64,000 nucleotides of DNA from Bryobacterales bacterium (GTDB lineage: Bacteria > Acidobacteriota > Terriglobia > Bryobacterales > UBA6623), in assembly GCA_022824585.1 (NCBI GenBank), contig JAJDZN010000069.1, positions 1-64,000 of the forward strand, given 5' to 3'. Shown here one piece after another: positions 25,983-36,049 of this stretch. Position numbers and translations under genes: made by a program. Below the pieces are notes generated by a model. The model was not told where the DNA came from. It saw nothing but the letters and a program-made list of their open reading frames with translations, and ran no database searches. The first letter of the stretch is position 1; each line of letters starts with the position of its first letter.

Positions 25983-28900
25983 ATGGCACCATCAAGCTTT
26001 CGCACTGTCTCGGCCTTGTTGGCCGGACTCTTCCTTGTCGTGGCGATCACGTCTGCGCAGACCGACACCGCCACGATCACCGGTATCGTCACTGACAGCT
26101 CGGCAGCGGCCGTCCCAGGAGCGTCCGTCCAAGCGATCAACCAGGCTAATGGCCTTGAGTACACGGCCGAGAGCAACTCGACAGGCAACTACGTCATCAC
26201 CGCGTTGCCCATCGGAACGTATGACTTGACTGCGACGAGCGAGGGGTTCCAGACCCTGTTCCGGCCGAACATCACGCTCAGTGCCGGCACGCGCGCTCGT
26301 GTGGACGTGGAACTCCAGGTTGGCTCCGTTACCGAGACCGTCGAGGTCACCGCGGAACTGCCGCTGCTGGAGTCGGAGACGTCCAGCTTGGGGCAGGCGA
26401 TCGAGAACACCACGATCACGCAGATGCCGCTAAACGGCAGGAACTACCAGGAACTCGCGGTTCTGACGGCCGGAGTCCTCCCGAGCCGTCGGCAGAACTT
26501 CGTCGAGGACGCCTTCAGCGTTAACGGCGCAGGATTTGACCAGAACGTGTTCACTCTCGACGGTGCGGACAACAACAACTACTTCAGCGGGGTCGTGGTG
26601 GCTTCCAACCAAGCGGTGAAGCCCTCGATCGACGCCATCCAGGAATTCAAGATGGAAACCCACAACTACGGCGCGGAATTCGGCCGCGGAGGTGGTGCCA
26701 TCGTCCAAGTGACGACGAAGTCCGGGACCAACGACATCCACGGGACGGCGTTCGAGTTTCTCCGCAACGAGGTGCTCGATGCCAACAACTTCTTCAACAG
26801 CGGGCGCCCGAAACCCCCGTTCCGGCAGAACCAATACGGAGCGACCTTCGGCGGCCCGCTCGTCAAGGACCGGATGTTCTACTTCGGCAGTTACGAGGGC
26901 ACGAGGATCCGGGAGAAGCTAACGCGGCTCAGCATCATCCCAACGCCCGAGCAGATCGGTGGCGACTTTTCGGGAATAGCTGAGATCTATGATCCAGCTT
27001 CGCAAGCGGACGACGGGACGCGGACTCGGTTCGAGAATGACGTCCTGCCCGCAAACCGCATTGACCCGGTGTCGGCGAGGATTGTCGGGCTGTATCCGGA
27101 GCCGAATCGGGGCGGCCGGCAGAACTACCTCTTTAACCCGTCGCGAAATCGGGACGACGACAAGATCGACAGTCGCTTTGACTGGCGCGCAGCCGAGAAC
27201 CACACGATCTTTGTCCGCTTCAGCTACCTGAACTTCGACCGCCTCGAGCCCGGGAGTCTCCCGATTCCGGCAAGCGGAGGCAACACCGCCACCCGCTTTT
27301 CCCGGGCCAGGACGGGGGTCGTGAACTGGACCGCAGCGTTGGGCGGCAGCATGGTCAACGAGCTCCGGGTTGCCTACAACCGGCTGGTCGGCGGCATCGA
27401 CACTCCGACGCAGACGCAGCTTTGGAAAGAGTTTGGCTTCAAGGGACTGTTCGACCGCGAAGACATCAACGGCCTGCCGGACTTCCGGCCCTCCGGCTAT
27501 CGAACCATCGGCGACCGCAACTTCGCCCCTGACCCCAGGAAGCAAGATGTGCGTCAGATTGTCGAGAGCTTCTCGATGACCAAGGGCAGCCACTCCCTCA
27601 AGATGGGCGTCAATGTCCGCAATTTCGTGCGCTGGTCGGGAATCACGAACTTTGCGAGGGGGCGGTTCTGGTTCAACAACCAGTTCACGCGCGCGGTCGC
27701 GGGAGTGCGAGGCGGGGGAGACGGCCTCGCTGACAGCCTGCTCGGCCTGACGAGCAACATGCGGTTCAGCACCCCCCTGAACGTCAGACGCCACGCCTAC
27801 GCCTACGAGACCTACTTTCAGGACAACTGGAAGGTGACGCCGAAGCTGAGCTTGAACATCGGACTGAGGTACGAGTACCAGTCTCCATACGTCGAGCAGA
27901 ACGATCGCGCGATGAACTTCATCATCGATCCTGAAGATTCGCGTTTCGGGACATTGATCCCGACGGGGAGCGGCGTGGAGGGCAGGTCGTTCCGCAAGCG
28001 CGACCTCAATGACTGGGGCCCGAGGGTGGGGCTGGCCTATCAAGTGACTCCGAAGACTGTCATCAGAGCGGGGTACGGCGTGTTTTACGTCGCGACGTTC
28101 AGGTTGCCCGTGCTGGCTGACCCCACAGCTAACCCTCCCTTCTACCTGCAGAACGACATCCCCACCCAAGCTGCGAGCTCGACTTCGCGGGTCGTCATCC
28201 AAGACGGCGTTCCGTCTGACGCGCTGGATCCGAATGTGATCGCGGGTCGTTCGCTCGTGGGGGTCTGGCCGTTCGCCTTCCCGAACGGCACGACGCATCA
28301 ATGGAACTTCAACATCCAGCAGTCCCTGCCCGGCAACTCGCTCGTCTCCTTCGCCTACGTGGGGTCCAACACCGTGCGTACCGAGAGTGGCGCGAATCTC
28401 AACCAGCCGGAGCCGGGGCCCGGACCGAACAACCCTCGGCGCTGGTTCCCGCAATTCGCGAATATCAACACGAACCCTGCCGTCGGCGGTGCGAACTACC
28501 AGGGACTTGAGGCAAAGTTCGAGCGGCGTTTCGGCGGAGGATTCTCCGTTCTGAGCGGCTTCACTTGGAGCAAGACTCTCGTCAAACAGCTCGGCCAGAG
28601 GACCAGCTACTACCATCTGGCCCCAGAGAAGACCATCTCGCGCCAGCACATGCCGCAGCGCTTCTTCTACGCCGGCGTATGGGATCTGCCGTTCGGAGGC
28701 GGCCGCAGGTTCGCCACGCAAGGCGCTCTCGCCAAGATCATCGGCGGATGGCAGATCTCTCCGATCTTTGAGGCGCAGCGGGGCCTGCCGCTCACCCCCG
28801 GAGTCGCTGGCAACCCGGCCAACACGACCGGGGGCCAGCGTCCGAACCGGATCAGGGATGGCAACCTGCCCCGTAGCGAGAGGACGCCCGAGCGGTGGTT

Positions 28901-29189
28901 CGACATTGGGGCGTTCGAAGTACCCGACCGTTTCACGTTCGGAGACTCGGCGGCCTGGATCATCGAGGGTCCGGGCCTCGTCAACCTGGACGTGATGGTC
29001 TCCCGGACGTTCGATCTGAGCGAACGGTTCTCGCTCGACTTCCGGACCGAGTTCTTCAACCTGTTCAACGAGCCCCACTTCAACTTCCCGAATGGCACGA
29101 TCAACCGGCCAGCCGGCGGGCGGATCTCGTCAACGATGGAGTGCTGCCCGGCCCGCCAGATCCAGTTCGGGATGAAGCTCATCTTCTAG
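25983..29189 (+). CDS. TonB-dependent receptor, Oar-like (receptor 2)
   Basis: 1068 aa from the ATG at 25983, where a signal peptide begins (LLAGLFLVVAITSAQ); AAGGGGGT lies 8-15 nt upstream. Residues about 28-110 form the carboxypeptidase-regulatory-like sandwich (ATITGIVTDSSAAAVPGASV). The plug has MPLNGRNYQELAVL and GAEFGRGGGAIVQVTTKSG, and the outer-membrane barrel ends in Phe (MKLIF). Role: uptake or binding of a large external ligand energised by TonB; ligand unknown. It diverges from an exported Gfo/Idh/MocA dehydrogenase, so the two may serve one carbohydrate. A strong hairpin follows the stop. Confidence 0.93.
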   Translation: MAPSSFRTVSALLAGLFLVVAITSAQTDTATITGIVTDSSAAAVPGASVQAINQANGLEYTAESNSTGNYVITALPIGTYDLTATSEGFQTLFRPNITLSAGTRARVDVELQVGSVTETVEVTAELPLLESETSSLGQAIENTTITQMPLNGRNYQELAVLTAGVLPSRRQNFVEDAFSVNGAGFDQNVFTLDGADNNNYFSGVVVASNQAVKPSIDAIQEFKMETHNYGAEFGRGGGAIVQVTTKSGTNDIHGTAFEFLRNEVLDANNFFNSGRPKPPFRQNQYGATFGGPLVKDRMFYFGSYEGTRIREKLTRLSIIPTPEQIGGDFSGIAEIYDPASQADDGTRTRFENDVLPANRIDPVSARIVGLYPEPNRGGRQNYLFNPSRNRDDDKIDSRFDWRAAENHTIFVRFSYLNFDRLEPGSLPIPASGGNTATRFSRARTGVVNWTAALGGSMVNELRVAYNRLVGGIDTPTQTQLWKEFGFKGLFDREDINGLPDFRPSGYRTIGDRNFAPDPRKQDVRQIVESFSMTKGSHSLKMGVNVRNFVRWSGITNFARGRFWFNNQFTRAVAGVRGGGDGLADSLLGLTSNMRFSTPLNVRRHAYAYETYFQDNWKVTPKLSLNIGLRYEYQSPYVEQNDRAMNFIIDPEDSRFGTLIPTGSGVEGRSFRKRDLNDWGPRVGLAYQVTPKTVIRAGYGVFYVATFRLPVLADPTANPPFYLQNDIPTQAASSTSRVVIQDGVPSDALDPNVIAGRSLVGVWPFAFPNGTTHQWNFNIQQSLPGNSLVSFAYVGSNTVRTESGANLNQPEPGPGPNNPRRWFPQFANINTNPAVGGANYQGLEAKFERRFGGGFSVLSGFTWSKTLVKQLGQRTSYYHLAPEKTISRQHMPQRFFYAGVWDLPFGGGRRFATQGALAKIIGGWQISPIFEAQRGLPLTPGVAGNPANTTGGQRPNRIRDGNLPRSERTPERWFDIGAFEVPDRFTFGDSAAWIIEGPGLVNLDVMVSRTFDLSERFSLDFRTEFFNLFNEPHFNFPNGTINRPAGGRISSTMECCPARQIQFGMKLIF

Positions 29190-29193
29190 CCGG

Positions 29194-29215
29194 CGGCGGG
29201 ACTCGGGTCCCGCCG
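29194..29215. terminator. Bidirectional terminator hairpin between converging genes
   Basis: CGGCGGGAC, loop TCGG, GTCCCGCCG: a perfect 9-bp GC-rich stem 4 nt after the receptor 2 stop and 24 nt past the stop of the converging TPR gene. The tail on the plus side is TCTTC rather than a clean T run. Confidence 0.65.
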
Positions 29216-29239
29216 TCTTCGCACGCGGCCGGGTCGCTG

Positions 29240-30688
29240 TCAGCGGCGACCGGCCGCTTCCACCGCTCGCAGGTCCTGCTCGAGGTTGCGAGCCAGGTCC
29301 GACTGGCCCATCTCGTTCGCGAGTTCGAGCGCGCGGCGGAGATACTCGGCGGACTTGCGCGGCTCGTCGATACGCAGATGTGCATCGGCCAGGCCGTACA
29401 GGTACGTCGGCGTCCGCTCGTCCACTGGCTCCAGCGTCCGCAGCAAGTGCTGTATCGCCTCCTCGACGCGGTTATTGCGAACCAGGTCCTTCGCAACTTC
29501 GAAATTCGCGGGACGATTGGCCGGATCGTATTGCACGGCGAGGCGGTAGTGCTCGAGCGCCTCCGTGTATTTCCCAGACCGCTGGAGGACCCACGCCAGG
29601 TCGGCATGGGATGCGCCAGCGTGAGGGTTGATCTCCAACGCCCGACGAAAACTGGCGTCTGCCTCATCGAGCCTGTCGTGCTGAGCCATCAGAGTGCCCC
29701 AGTTGACATGCAGTTCCTCGGAGTCGGGCGCCAGCGCCAGGGCGCGGTCGTAATGGCGGGAGGCGTCTTTGAGACGCTCTAGTTTCCCGTACGCGGCAAC
29801 CAGGTTGATGTGCGGCTGGGCGTAGCGGGGGTCCGCCTCCGCTGCCCGTCCATAAGCCCGCACTGCGTCCGCCAGCCGGCCCTCGCTCTCCAATCGGAGC
29901 CCTTCCTGCAGGTACTGCTGCCTGTCCCTCCGCAGGTTGCGGAGCGCCGCCACGAACGGATCGTTGATCGGTGGCTCCTGCCGGTCCCTGCCCGCGGCCT
30001 CCAGTTGCTGTCCGGCATCGCTCGCCCGTCCCAGGGACTGGTAGAGCATCGCCAGCCTGTACCGGACCGCGCCGGCTTCCGGTGTCAGCTCGACCGCCCG
30101 CAGATAGGACCGGAGGGCTGCGTCCGAGTCTCCGGCAGAATCCCGCGCCCGTCCTAGGCCATAGTGCGCCGCGGCGCTGGCCGGGTCCAGTTCGATGGCC
30201 TGCTCAAAGGCGCTCTGGCTTTCGGCCGGGCGGTCGTCGCTGAGGAGCGACTCGCCTTGCCGGATGCGTGCCGCCACAGAGTCCGGCTCGATTGCAGCCG
30301 CCCTGCCGAAGTGTTCCACCGCTTGCGAGTGCTGTCCCAATTCCGCAAGGACTAGCCCGAGGTAGTACTGCCACCGCGCTTCGTTTGGGGCCAACGCGGC
30401 CGCGCGGCGGTATGCTGCAGCGGCTTTATCGCGGAGTTCGTAGGAGTGCAAGGCCATCGCCAATGCGCCGATTGCCTCGCTATCCCCCGGGTTCCTGATC
30501 GCACGATCCTGTGCAGGTCCCAGCGTCGCCCGCGCTCCGGGAGACATCGCCTCCAAGCGGACCGCGGACAGCGGAGAGAGAGCTTCGGGCGTGTCCGGAG
30601 TTGCTTGGCAGGACGCGAGCACCGCCGTCACCGTGGCCAGTGCCCGGAGCCGGCTCGTGAACCTCAGTGTCCCGATTCCAGTCCTCAT
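29240..30688 (-). CDS. TPR-repeat lipoprotein
   Basis: 482 aa from MRTGIG, placed by AAGGTG just upstream (a GTG two codons earlier is less likely). The signal peptide ends in a lipobox (LASC, about residue 28), so it is membrane-anchored outside the cytoplasm. The rest is about ten tetratricopeptide repeats (for example AAAYRRAAALAPNEARWQYY, then AVEHFGRAAAIEPDSVAARI) running to the C terminus. TPR arrays act as protein-binding scaffolds; no catalytic domain is present. It faces receptor 2 across a terminator and is probably its own unit. Confidence 0.88.
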   Translation of the reverse strand: MRTGIGTLRFTSRLRALATVTAVLASCQATPDTPEALSPLSAVRLEAMSPGARATLGPAQDRAIRNPGDSEAIGALAMALHSYELRDKAAAAYRRAAALAPNEARWQYYLGLVLAELGQHSQAVEHFGRAAAIEPDSVAARIRQGESLLSDDRPAESQSAFEQAIELDPASAAAHYGLGRARDSAGDSDAALRSYLRAVELTPEAGAVRYRLAMLYQSLGRASDAGQQLEAAGRDRQEPPINDPFVAALRNLRRDRQQYLQEGLRLESEGRLADAVRAYGRAAEADPRYAQPHINLVAAYGKLERLKDASRHYDRALALAPDSEELHVNWGTLMAQHDRLDEADASFRRALEINPHAGASHADLAWVLQRSGKYTEALEHYRLAVQYDPANRPANFEVAKDLVRNNRVEEAIQHLLRTLEPVDERTPTYLYGLADAHLRIDEPRKSAEYLRRALELANEMGQSDLARNLEQDLRAVEAAGRR

Positions 30689-30827
30689 GGGCACCTTGTG
30701 ATTGCGCGGTTACGCCTGACCACGACAGGCCAAGAGTCCAGCCGGACGCGGTGGAGCCGGTGCCCAGAATAGCAGCGAGAGGAGGGAGGCTCGCTGGAAT
30801 TCGCGCCGCATCGACTGCCCTGACGCC

Positions 30828-31050
30828 ATCGAGATCGCCGACATCTACCACGCCCGCTGGCATCCGTTATGCGCGCCGGCGCAAGAAGCAACTCGACGAG
30901 GGGCGCATCGAGCACTTGGTCCGGCCCCTGCGGGTCATCCGGGCCGAGACGCCCACACTGTGCGGGGCAGCCCACTTCGTAGCGCATGCGCTACGCCGAG
31001 ATCCGCCGCCAAGATCTCTTCGTCGGTTCCGGTGTGATTGAAGCCGACTG
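30828..31050 (+). pseudogene. Transposase relic (ISKra4-type C-terminal fragments)
   Basis: Pieces of a transposase are readable in shifting frames: EIADIYHARWH from 30831, RRRKKQLDEGRIEHLV from about 30883, and MRYAEIRRQDLFVGSGVIEADC from 30986. The last is the hallmark of ISKra4-like enzymes (an R-Y-x-x-F-R, GSG-VEA-C block). At least two frameshifts and loss of both ends mean it is dead. No terminal inverted repeats were found. Confidence 0.7.
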
Positions 31051-31088
31051 CAGCGGCGTAGGTCTTACAGGATCGTCGCGCACCCTAC

Positions 31089-31334
31089 TCAGCCGGCGCG
31101 TTCGTCCGACACCGGGAGCTCGTGCTGGTCGTCCAGCTCTTCTAGCAGGCGCAGCACCAGGGCCCGCTGGCCGTACTCGAAGTCACCCTCGGGGCTGGTT
31201 GGATCGTGAATCGCCACCCAGCGCCTGAGCAGGTCGGTCACCGGCTCGACGACGGCCTCCTCCGCTCCGGGCTCGAAACGCAGGGGAATCTCGGCGTTGC
31301 GAACGGTATCGGTCAGCAGGTCGGAGAACTTCAC
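31089..31334 (-). CDS. Small acidic protein of unknown function
   Basis: 81 aa (MKFSDLLTDTVRNAEIPLRF...), rich in Glu and Asp and without a signal or membrane segment. It starts 10 bp after the mtnA stop and so is probably the last gene of the kinase-uvrA-CPBP-mtnA operon. I recognise no family. The position and composition support a real gene, but the evidence is modest. Confidence 0.55.
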   Translation of the reverse strand: MKFSDLLTDTVRNAEIPLRFEPGAEEAVVEPVTDLLRRWVAIHDPTSPEGDFEYGQRALVLRLLEELDDQHELPVSDERAG

Positions 31335-31344
31335 CGCAGCACCC

Positions 31345-32400
<1,056 letters not shown>

Positions 32401-32448
32401 ACTTGCCTAGCACGGGGTCAACGTGTGCCTACCCGCGTAGATCCAAGT

Positions 32449-33240
32449 CTACCGGAGCCACCGACCCACCGCGATCAAGGCCAAAAAGAGCATGCCATTG
32501 TAGGCAGCATGCACGATGGTGCTGGCCATCGTGGAGCCGCTGCGGATGCGGACGACACCGAAGGCGCAGCCGACCAAGCCCAAGACGACGAGCTGCGGCC
32601 ACTGCCAGCCGTACTGAGCCCCGTGCAGGGCCGCGAAGATCGCGCTGCTGCCCAGCAGCGCAATCGCAGTGCCGTGCATCCGTTCCAGGGAGCCGAACAG
32701 GAACCCGCGAAACACCAGCTCTTCGAAGCACGGAGCCACGAAGACCCCGAAGACTCCGATCAGCCACATCGCGTCTGGATTGGACAGCAGCTCTGTCATC
32801 GGGTTGGAGCCAGTCCGGTCTCCGATGGCGATGCTCACCAGCGCGGAAGCAAACGCTAGCAGCGCGCCCGTGCGGACGTAGCTCCTAGCGGAGCGCGGCG
32901 GCGATATCCAGGCCAGCCCCGTGCTCAGCCGCAGCCCATGACGCACCGTCACCGCGTACCAGATCCAGGCCAGCACTGGCAGCCAGGTCAGCATCTGGAG
33001 CGGCACGACGATGTGTGGCGACACCCGCAGCAGTTCCATCGCCGCGTCGGGTTCCAGGCCCCGGATACGCCCCAACACGGAGACGGCCACCAATGTGGCC
33101 AGCAGCTGCGACAGCAGAGCCACGGCGACCAGCAACAGAATCTCTCGATAGCCCCACGGCGCGCCCAAGCGCTCCGGGCGTCCGTGCTCGGGCGCATGGC
33201 CCGTCTCCGATTCGATGCGGAACTGAAATTCGTCGCCCAC
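32449..33240 (-). CDS. CPBP-family intramembrane metalloprotease
   Basis: 263 aa from the GTG at 33240, whose first base is the last base of the uvrA stop (TAGTG), arguing for coupled translation; the longer open frame upstream lies inside uvrA. Six or more membrane helices. The conserved CPBP/Abi motifs are present: PCFEELVFRGFLFGSL (EExxxR), AIFAALHGAQYGW (FxxxH-type) and STIVHAAYNGML (HxxxN). Related proteins cleave prenylated or membrane substrates (Rce1-like) or act in bacteriocin immunity; the substrate here is unknown. Confidence 0.9.
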   Translation of the reverse strand: MGDEFQFRIESETGHAPEHGRPERLGAPWGYREILLLVAVALLSQLLATLVAVSVLGRIRGLEPDAAMELLRVSPHIVVPLQMLTWLPVLAWIWYAVTVRHGLRLSTGLAWISPPRSARSYVRTGALLAFASALVSIAIGDRTGSNPMTELLSNPDAMWLIGVFGVFVAPCFEELVFRGFLFGSLERMHGTAIALLGSSAIFAALHGAQYGWQWPQLVVLGLVGCAFGVVRIRSGSTMASTIVHAAYNGMLFLALIAVGRWLR

Positions 33241-36035
33241 TACAATCCGATCCCGCGCAATGCCTCGCCTGTGTGACTTTCCGCGACCTCCGCAATGGCG
33301 GATGGTGGTCCGCAGCAAACCACCTCACCACCCTCCTGCCCGCCCTCCGGGCCGAGGTCCACGACCCAGTCGGCGGAGCGGACCACGTCGAGCTGGTGTT
33401 CGATCACGATCACCGTGTTGCCGTTCTCGACCAGCCGCCTTAGCACCAGCAGGAGTTTCCGCACGTCATCGAAATGCAGGCCGGTCGTGGGTTCGTCCAA
33501 TACATACACCGTCTGCCCGGTCTTGCGCTTGCTGAGTTCGCGGGCCAGCTTCATGCGCTGGGCTTCGCCGCCCGAGATTGTCGTCGAGGACTGGCCGAGC
33601 TGGATGTACCCCAGTCCGACATCGACCAGCGTAGAGAGCTTTCTGCGAACCGCCGTCAAGTTGGTCATCACGCTCAAGACCTCGTCGACCGTCGCCGCCA
33701 GCAGGTCTGCGATCGAGTACCCCTTGTAGCGAACCTCCAGCGTCTCTTGGTTGTAGCGCAGGCCGTGACAGGTCTCGCATTCCACGAACACGTCGGGCAG
33801 GAAATTCATCTCGATCCGCTTGAGCCCGTCTCCGGAGCAGTCGTCGCAGCGCCCGCCTGCCACGTTGAAGCTGAAGCGCCCGGGAGCGAAGCCGCGCGCG
33901 CGCGATTCCGGCAACATCGAGTAGAACTCGCGGATCGGCGTGAAAGCACCGGTGTAGGTGGCGGGATTGGAGCGGGGCGTGCGCCCGATAGGAGTCTGGT
34001 CGATGCGCACCACCTTGTCGATTAGATCGATGCCGTCGATTCGATCGTGGTCTCCTGCCTCGATGGCATTCAGGTCAGCTTGCTTGGCCAGGGCCGGGTA
34101 AAGGATCGAGTTGATCAGGGTGGACTTGCCACTGCCCGACACCCCCGTGACAACGCACAAGTTGCCCAGCGGAAACTCCACATCGATGTTCTTGAGATTG
34201 TGCTGGCGGGCGCCGCGGACGATCACCCTTCGCCCGTTCGGCGGCGCTCCGGCGTGCGGCACGTACGCCACCTTGCGCCCGGCCAAGTAGTCGCCGGTGA
34301 GCGATCCGGCGCTGCTGCGGATTTGCGCTGGCGTGCCCGCGGCCGTCACCTTGCCGCCGAGCCGGCCCGCCCCGGGACCGAGGTCGACAACGTGGTCGGC
34401 GCGCTCGATGGTGGCTTGGTCGTGCTCGACAACGACGACCGTGTTGCCAAGGTCACGCAGGCCGGAGAGCGTATCCAAGAGGTGCCCGTGATCGCGTGAA
34501 TGCAGCCCGATCGAGGGCTCGTCCAAGACGTACAGGACACCCTTCAGGCGGGTTCCGATCTGGGTCGCCAGGCGCACCCGCTGGGCCTCGCCGCCCGACA
34601 GCGTCACGGCGGAGCGGTCCAGCGACAGGTAGCCCAGGCCGACATTGCAGAGGAACTCGAGCCGCTCGCGTATCTCCCCAAGGATGCGTTCGGCCACCAG
34701 TTGCTTGCGGCTGTCGAGCTTTAGGTGGCGCATGTGATTGGACAGGCGGCTCAGTGGCCAGCCGGACATGTCCACGATGGAATCGCCTGCGATCCGCACG
34801 GCGACGGATTCCGGGCGCAACCGGTGCCCGGAGCAGTCGCGGCAAGGGATGTTGGACATGTACTGCTGGAGCGTCTGAGCCGGGTGGTAGCCCGGACCGA
34901 TCCGGAGGCGCCTGTTCATATACGGGATCAGGCCCGCGAAGCGAACCTTGCGCAGACTGCTCTGCTTGCTCAACTTCCCCTCGTGGCCGTAGAGCAGCCA
35001 CTCCTGCTGATCGGCGGCGAGATCGTGCCAGGGCGCGCCCAGTTTGATCTTCGCCCGCCGCGCAACGGCCCTCGCTAGCGAGACTGGTTCTCGCCAGTCG
35101 GTCGTCTCCGGCCAGTTTCCGCGAAACAGAGGCTTGTTGGCGTGCGGAACGAGTCGCTTCGGATCGAGCTCCCACGACCGGCCGACGCCGCGACAGCCCT
35201 CGCACGCCCCGAAGCGGCTGTTGAACGAGAACGAGCGAGGCTCTAGGTCGGGGCGGCTGGCGCCGCACTGCACGCACACCATGCTTTCGGAAAACAGCGT
35301 CTCGGTGCCATCGTTGGCGGCGATTAAGACTAGGCCGTCCGCCAGGTCCGAAGCGGTGCGGATCGATTCCCGGATGCGGTTCTCGCTCTCTGGCTTGACC
35401 TCGACTCGGTCCACCACGACCTCGATCGTGTGCTCGACATTGCGCCTGAGCTTGACAGCGAGGGGAAATTCGTCCAAACGCTCCATCTCGCCGTCGATGC
35501 GGGCGGTGACGAAACCCTTGCGGGCGTAGCTTTGCAGCTCGCGGCTGTAGTGTCCCTTGCGGCCGCGGACGCAGGGGGCCAGGATCATGATGTTCTCGCC
35601 CCTGTTCTGTTCGAGGATGCGGGCCGCAACCTGTTCCGAGGGCTGCCTTTCGATCGGCAGGTCGCAGTCCACGCAGTAAGGGGTGCCGACGGAGGAGAAC
35701 AGCAGCCGCAGATAGTCGTAGACCTCCGTGACCGTTCCGACCGTCGAACGCGGGTTGCGGCTCGAGGTCTTTTGCTCGATGGACAGGGCGGGGCTCAGCC
35801 CGTCGATCGAATCGACGTCGGGCCGCTCGAGCTGCTCCAAGAACTGCCGGGCGTACGGCGACAGGGTCTCGACATAGCGGCGCTGGCCCTCGGCGTAGAT
35901 GGTGTCGAACGCCAGCGAAGACTTGCCCGAGCCGCTGAGGCCCGTGACAACGGTGAGCGAATTGCGCGGGATGCTCAGCGTGATGTCCTGCAGGTTGTGC
36001 TGGCGTGCACCGCGAACTTCGATCGAATCCATCAT
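33240..36035 (-). CDS. uvrA: Excinuclease ABC subunit A
   Basis: 931 aa. The damage-recognition ATPase of nucleotide excision repair, acting with UvrB (encoded at 46406 in this window). Two ABC modules are visible: Walker A GLSGSGKSS near residue 33 and GVSGSGKST near 640; signatures TLSGGEAQRVRLA and ISGGEAQRMKLA; zinc-binding Cys pairs CVQCGASRP/CEGC and CDDCSGDG/CETC. It starts 14 bp after the kinase stop and overlaps the CPBP gene by one base. Either of two adjacent ATG codons could start it (MMDSIEV). Intact. Confidence 0.97.
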   Translation of the reverse strand: MMDSIEVRGARQHNLQDITLSIPRNSLTVVTGLSGSGKSSLAFDTIYAEGQRRYVETLSPYARQFLEQLERPDVDSIDGLSPALSIEQKTSSRNPRSTVGTVTEVYDYLRLLFSSVGTPYCVDCDLPIERQPSEQVAARILEQNRGENIMILAPCVRGRKGHYSRELQSYARKGFVTARIDGEMERLDEFPLAVKLRRNVEHTIEVVVDRVEVKPESENRIRESIRTASDLADGLVLIAANDGTETLFSESMVCVQCGASRPDLEPRSFSFNSRFGACEGCRGVGRSWELDPKRLVPHANKPLFRGNWPETTDWREPVSLARAVARRAKIKLGAPWHDLAADQQEWLLYGHEGKLSKQSSLRKVRFAGLIPYMNRRLRIGPGYHPAQTLQQYMSNIPCRDCSGHRLRPESVAVRIAGDSIVDMSGWPLSRLSNHMRHLKLDSRKQLVAERILGEIRERLEFLCNVGLGYLSLDRSAVTLSGGEAQRVRLATQIGTRLKGVLYVLDEPSIGLHSRDHGHLLDTLSGLRDLGNTVVVVEHDQATIERADHVVDLGPGAGRLGGKVTAAGTPAQIRSSAGSLTGDYLAGRKVAYVPHAGAPPNGRRVIVRGARQHNLKNIDVEFPLGNLCVVTGVSGSGKSTLINSILYPALAKQADLNAIEAGDHDRIDGIDLIDKVVRIDQTPIGRTPRSNPATYTGAFTPIREFYSMLPESRARGFAPGRFSFNVAGGRCDDCSGDGLKRIEMNFLPDVFVECETCHGLRYNQETLEVRYKGYSIADLLAATVDEVLSVMTNLTAVRRKLSTLVDVGLGYIQLGQSSTTISGGEAQRMKLARELSKRKTGQTVYVLDEPTTGLHFDDVRKLLLVLRRLVENGNTVIVIEHQLDVVRSADWVVDLGPEGGQEGGEVVCCGPPSAIAEVAESHTGEALRGIGL

Positions 36036-36049
36036 GCGAGCGAACCCGC

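Noticed and set aside
26919..29078. 719-residue open frame on the minus strand
   Set aside because: It is the mirror of receptor 2 coding sequence in a high-GC genome; no signal, motif or start site supports it.
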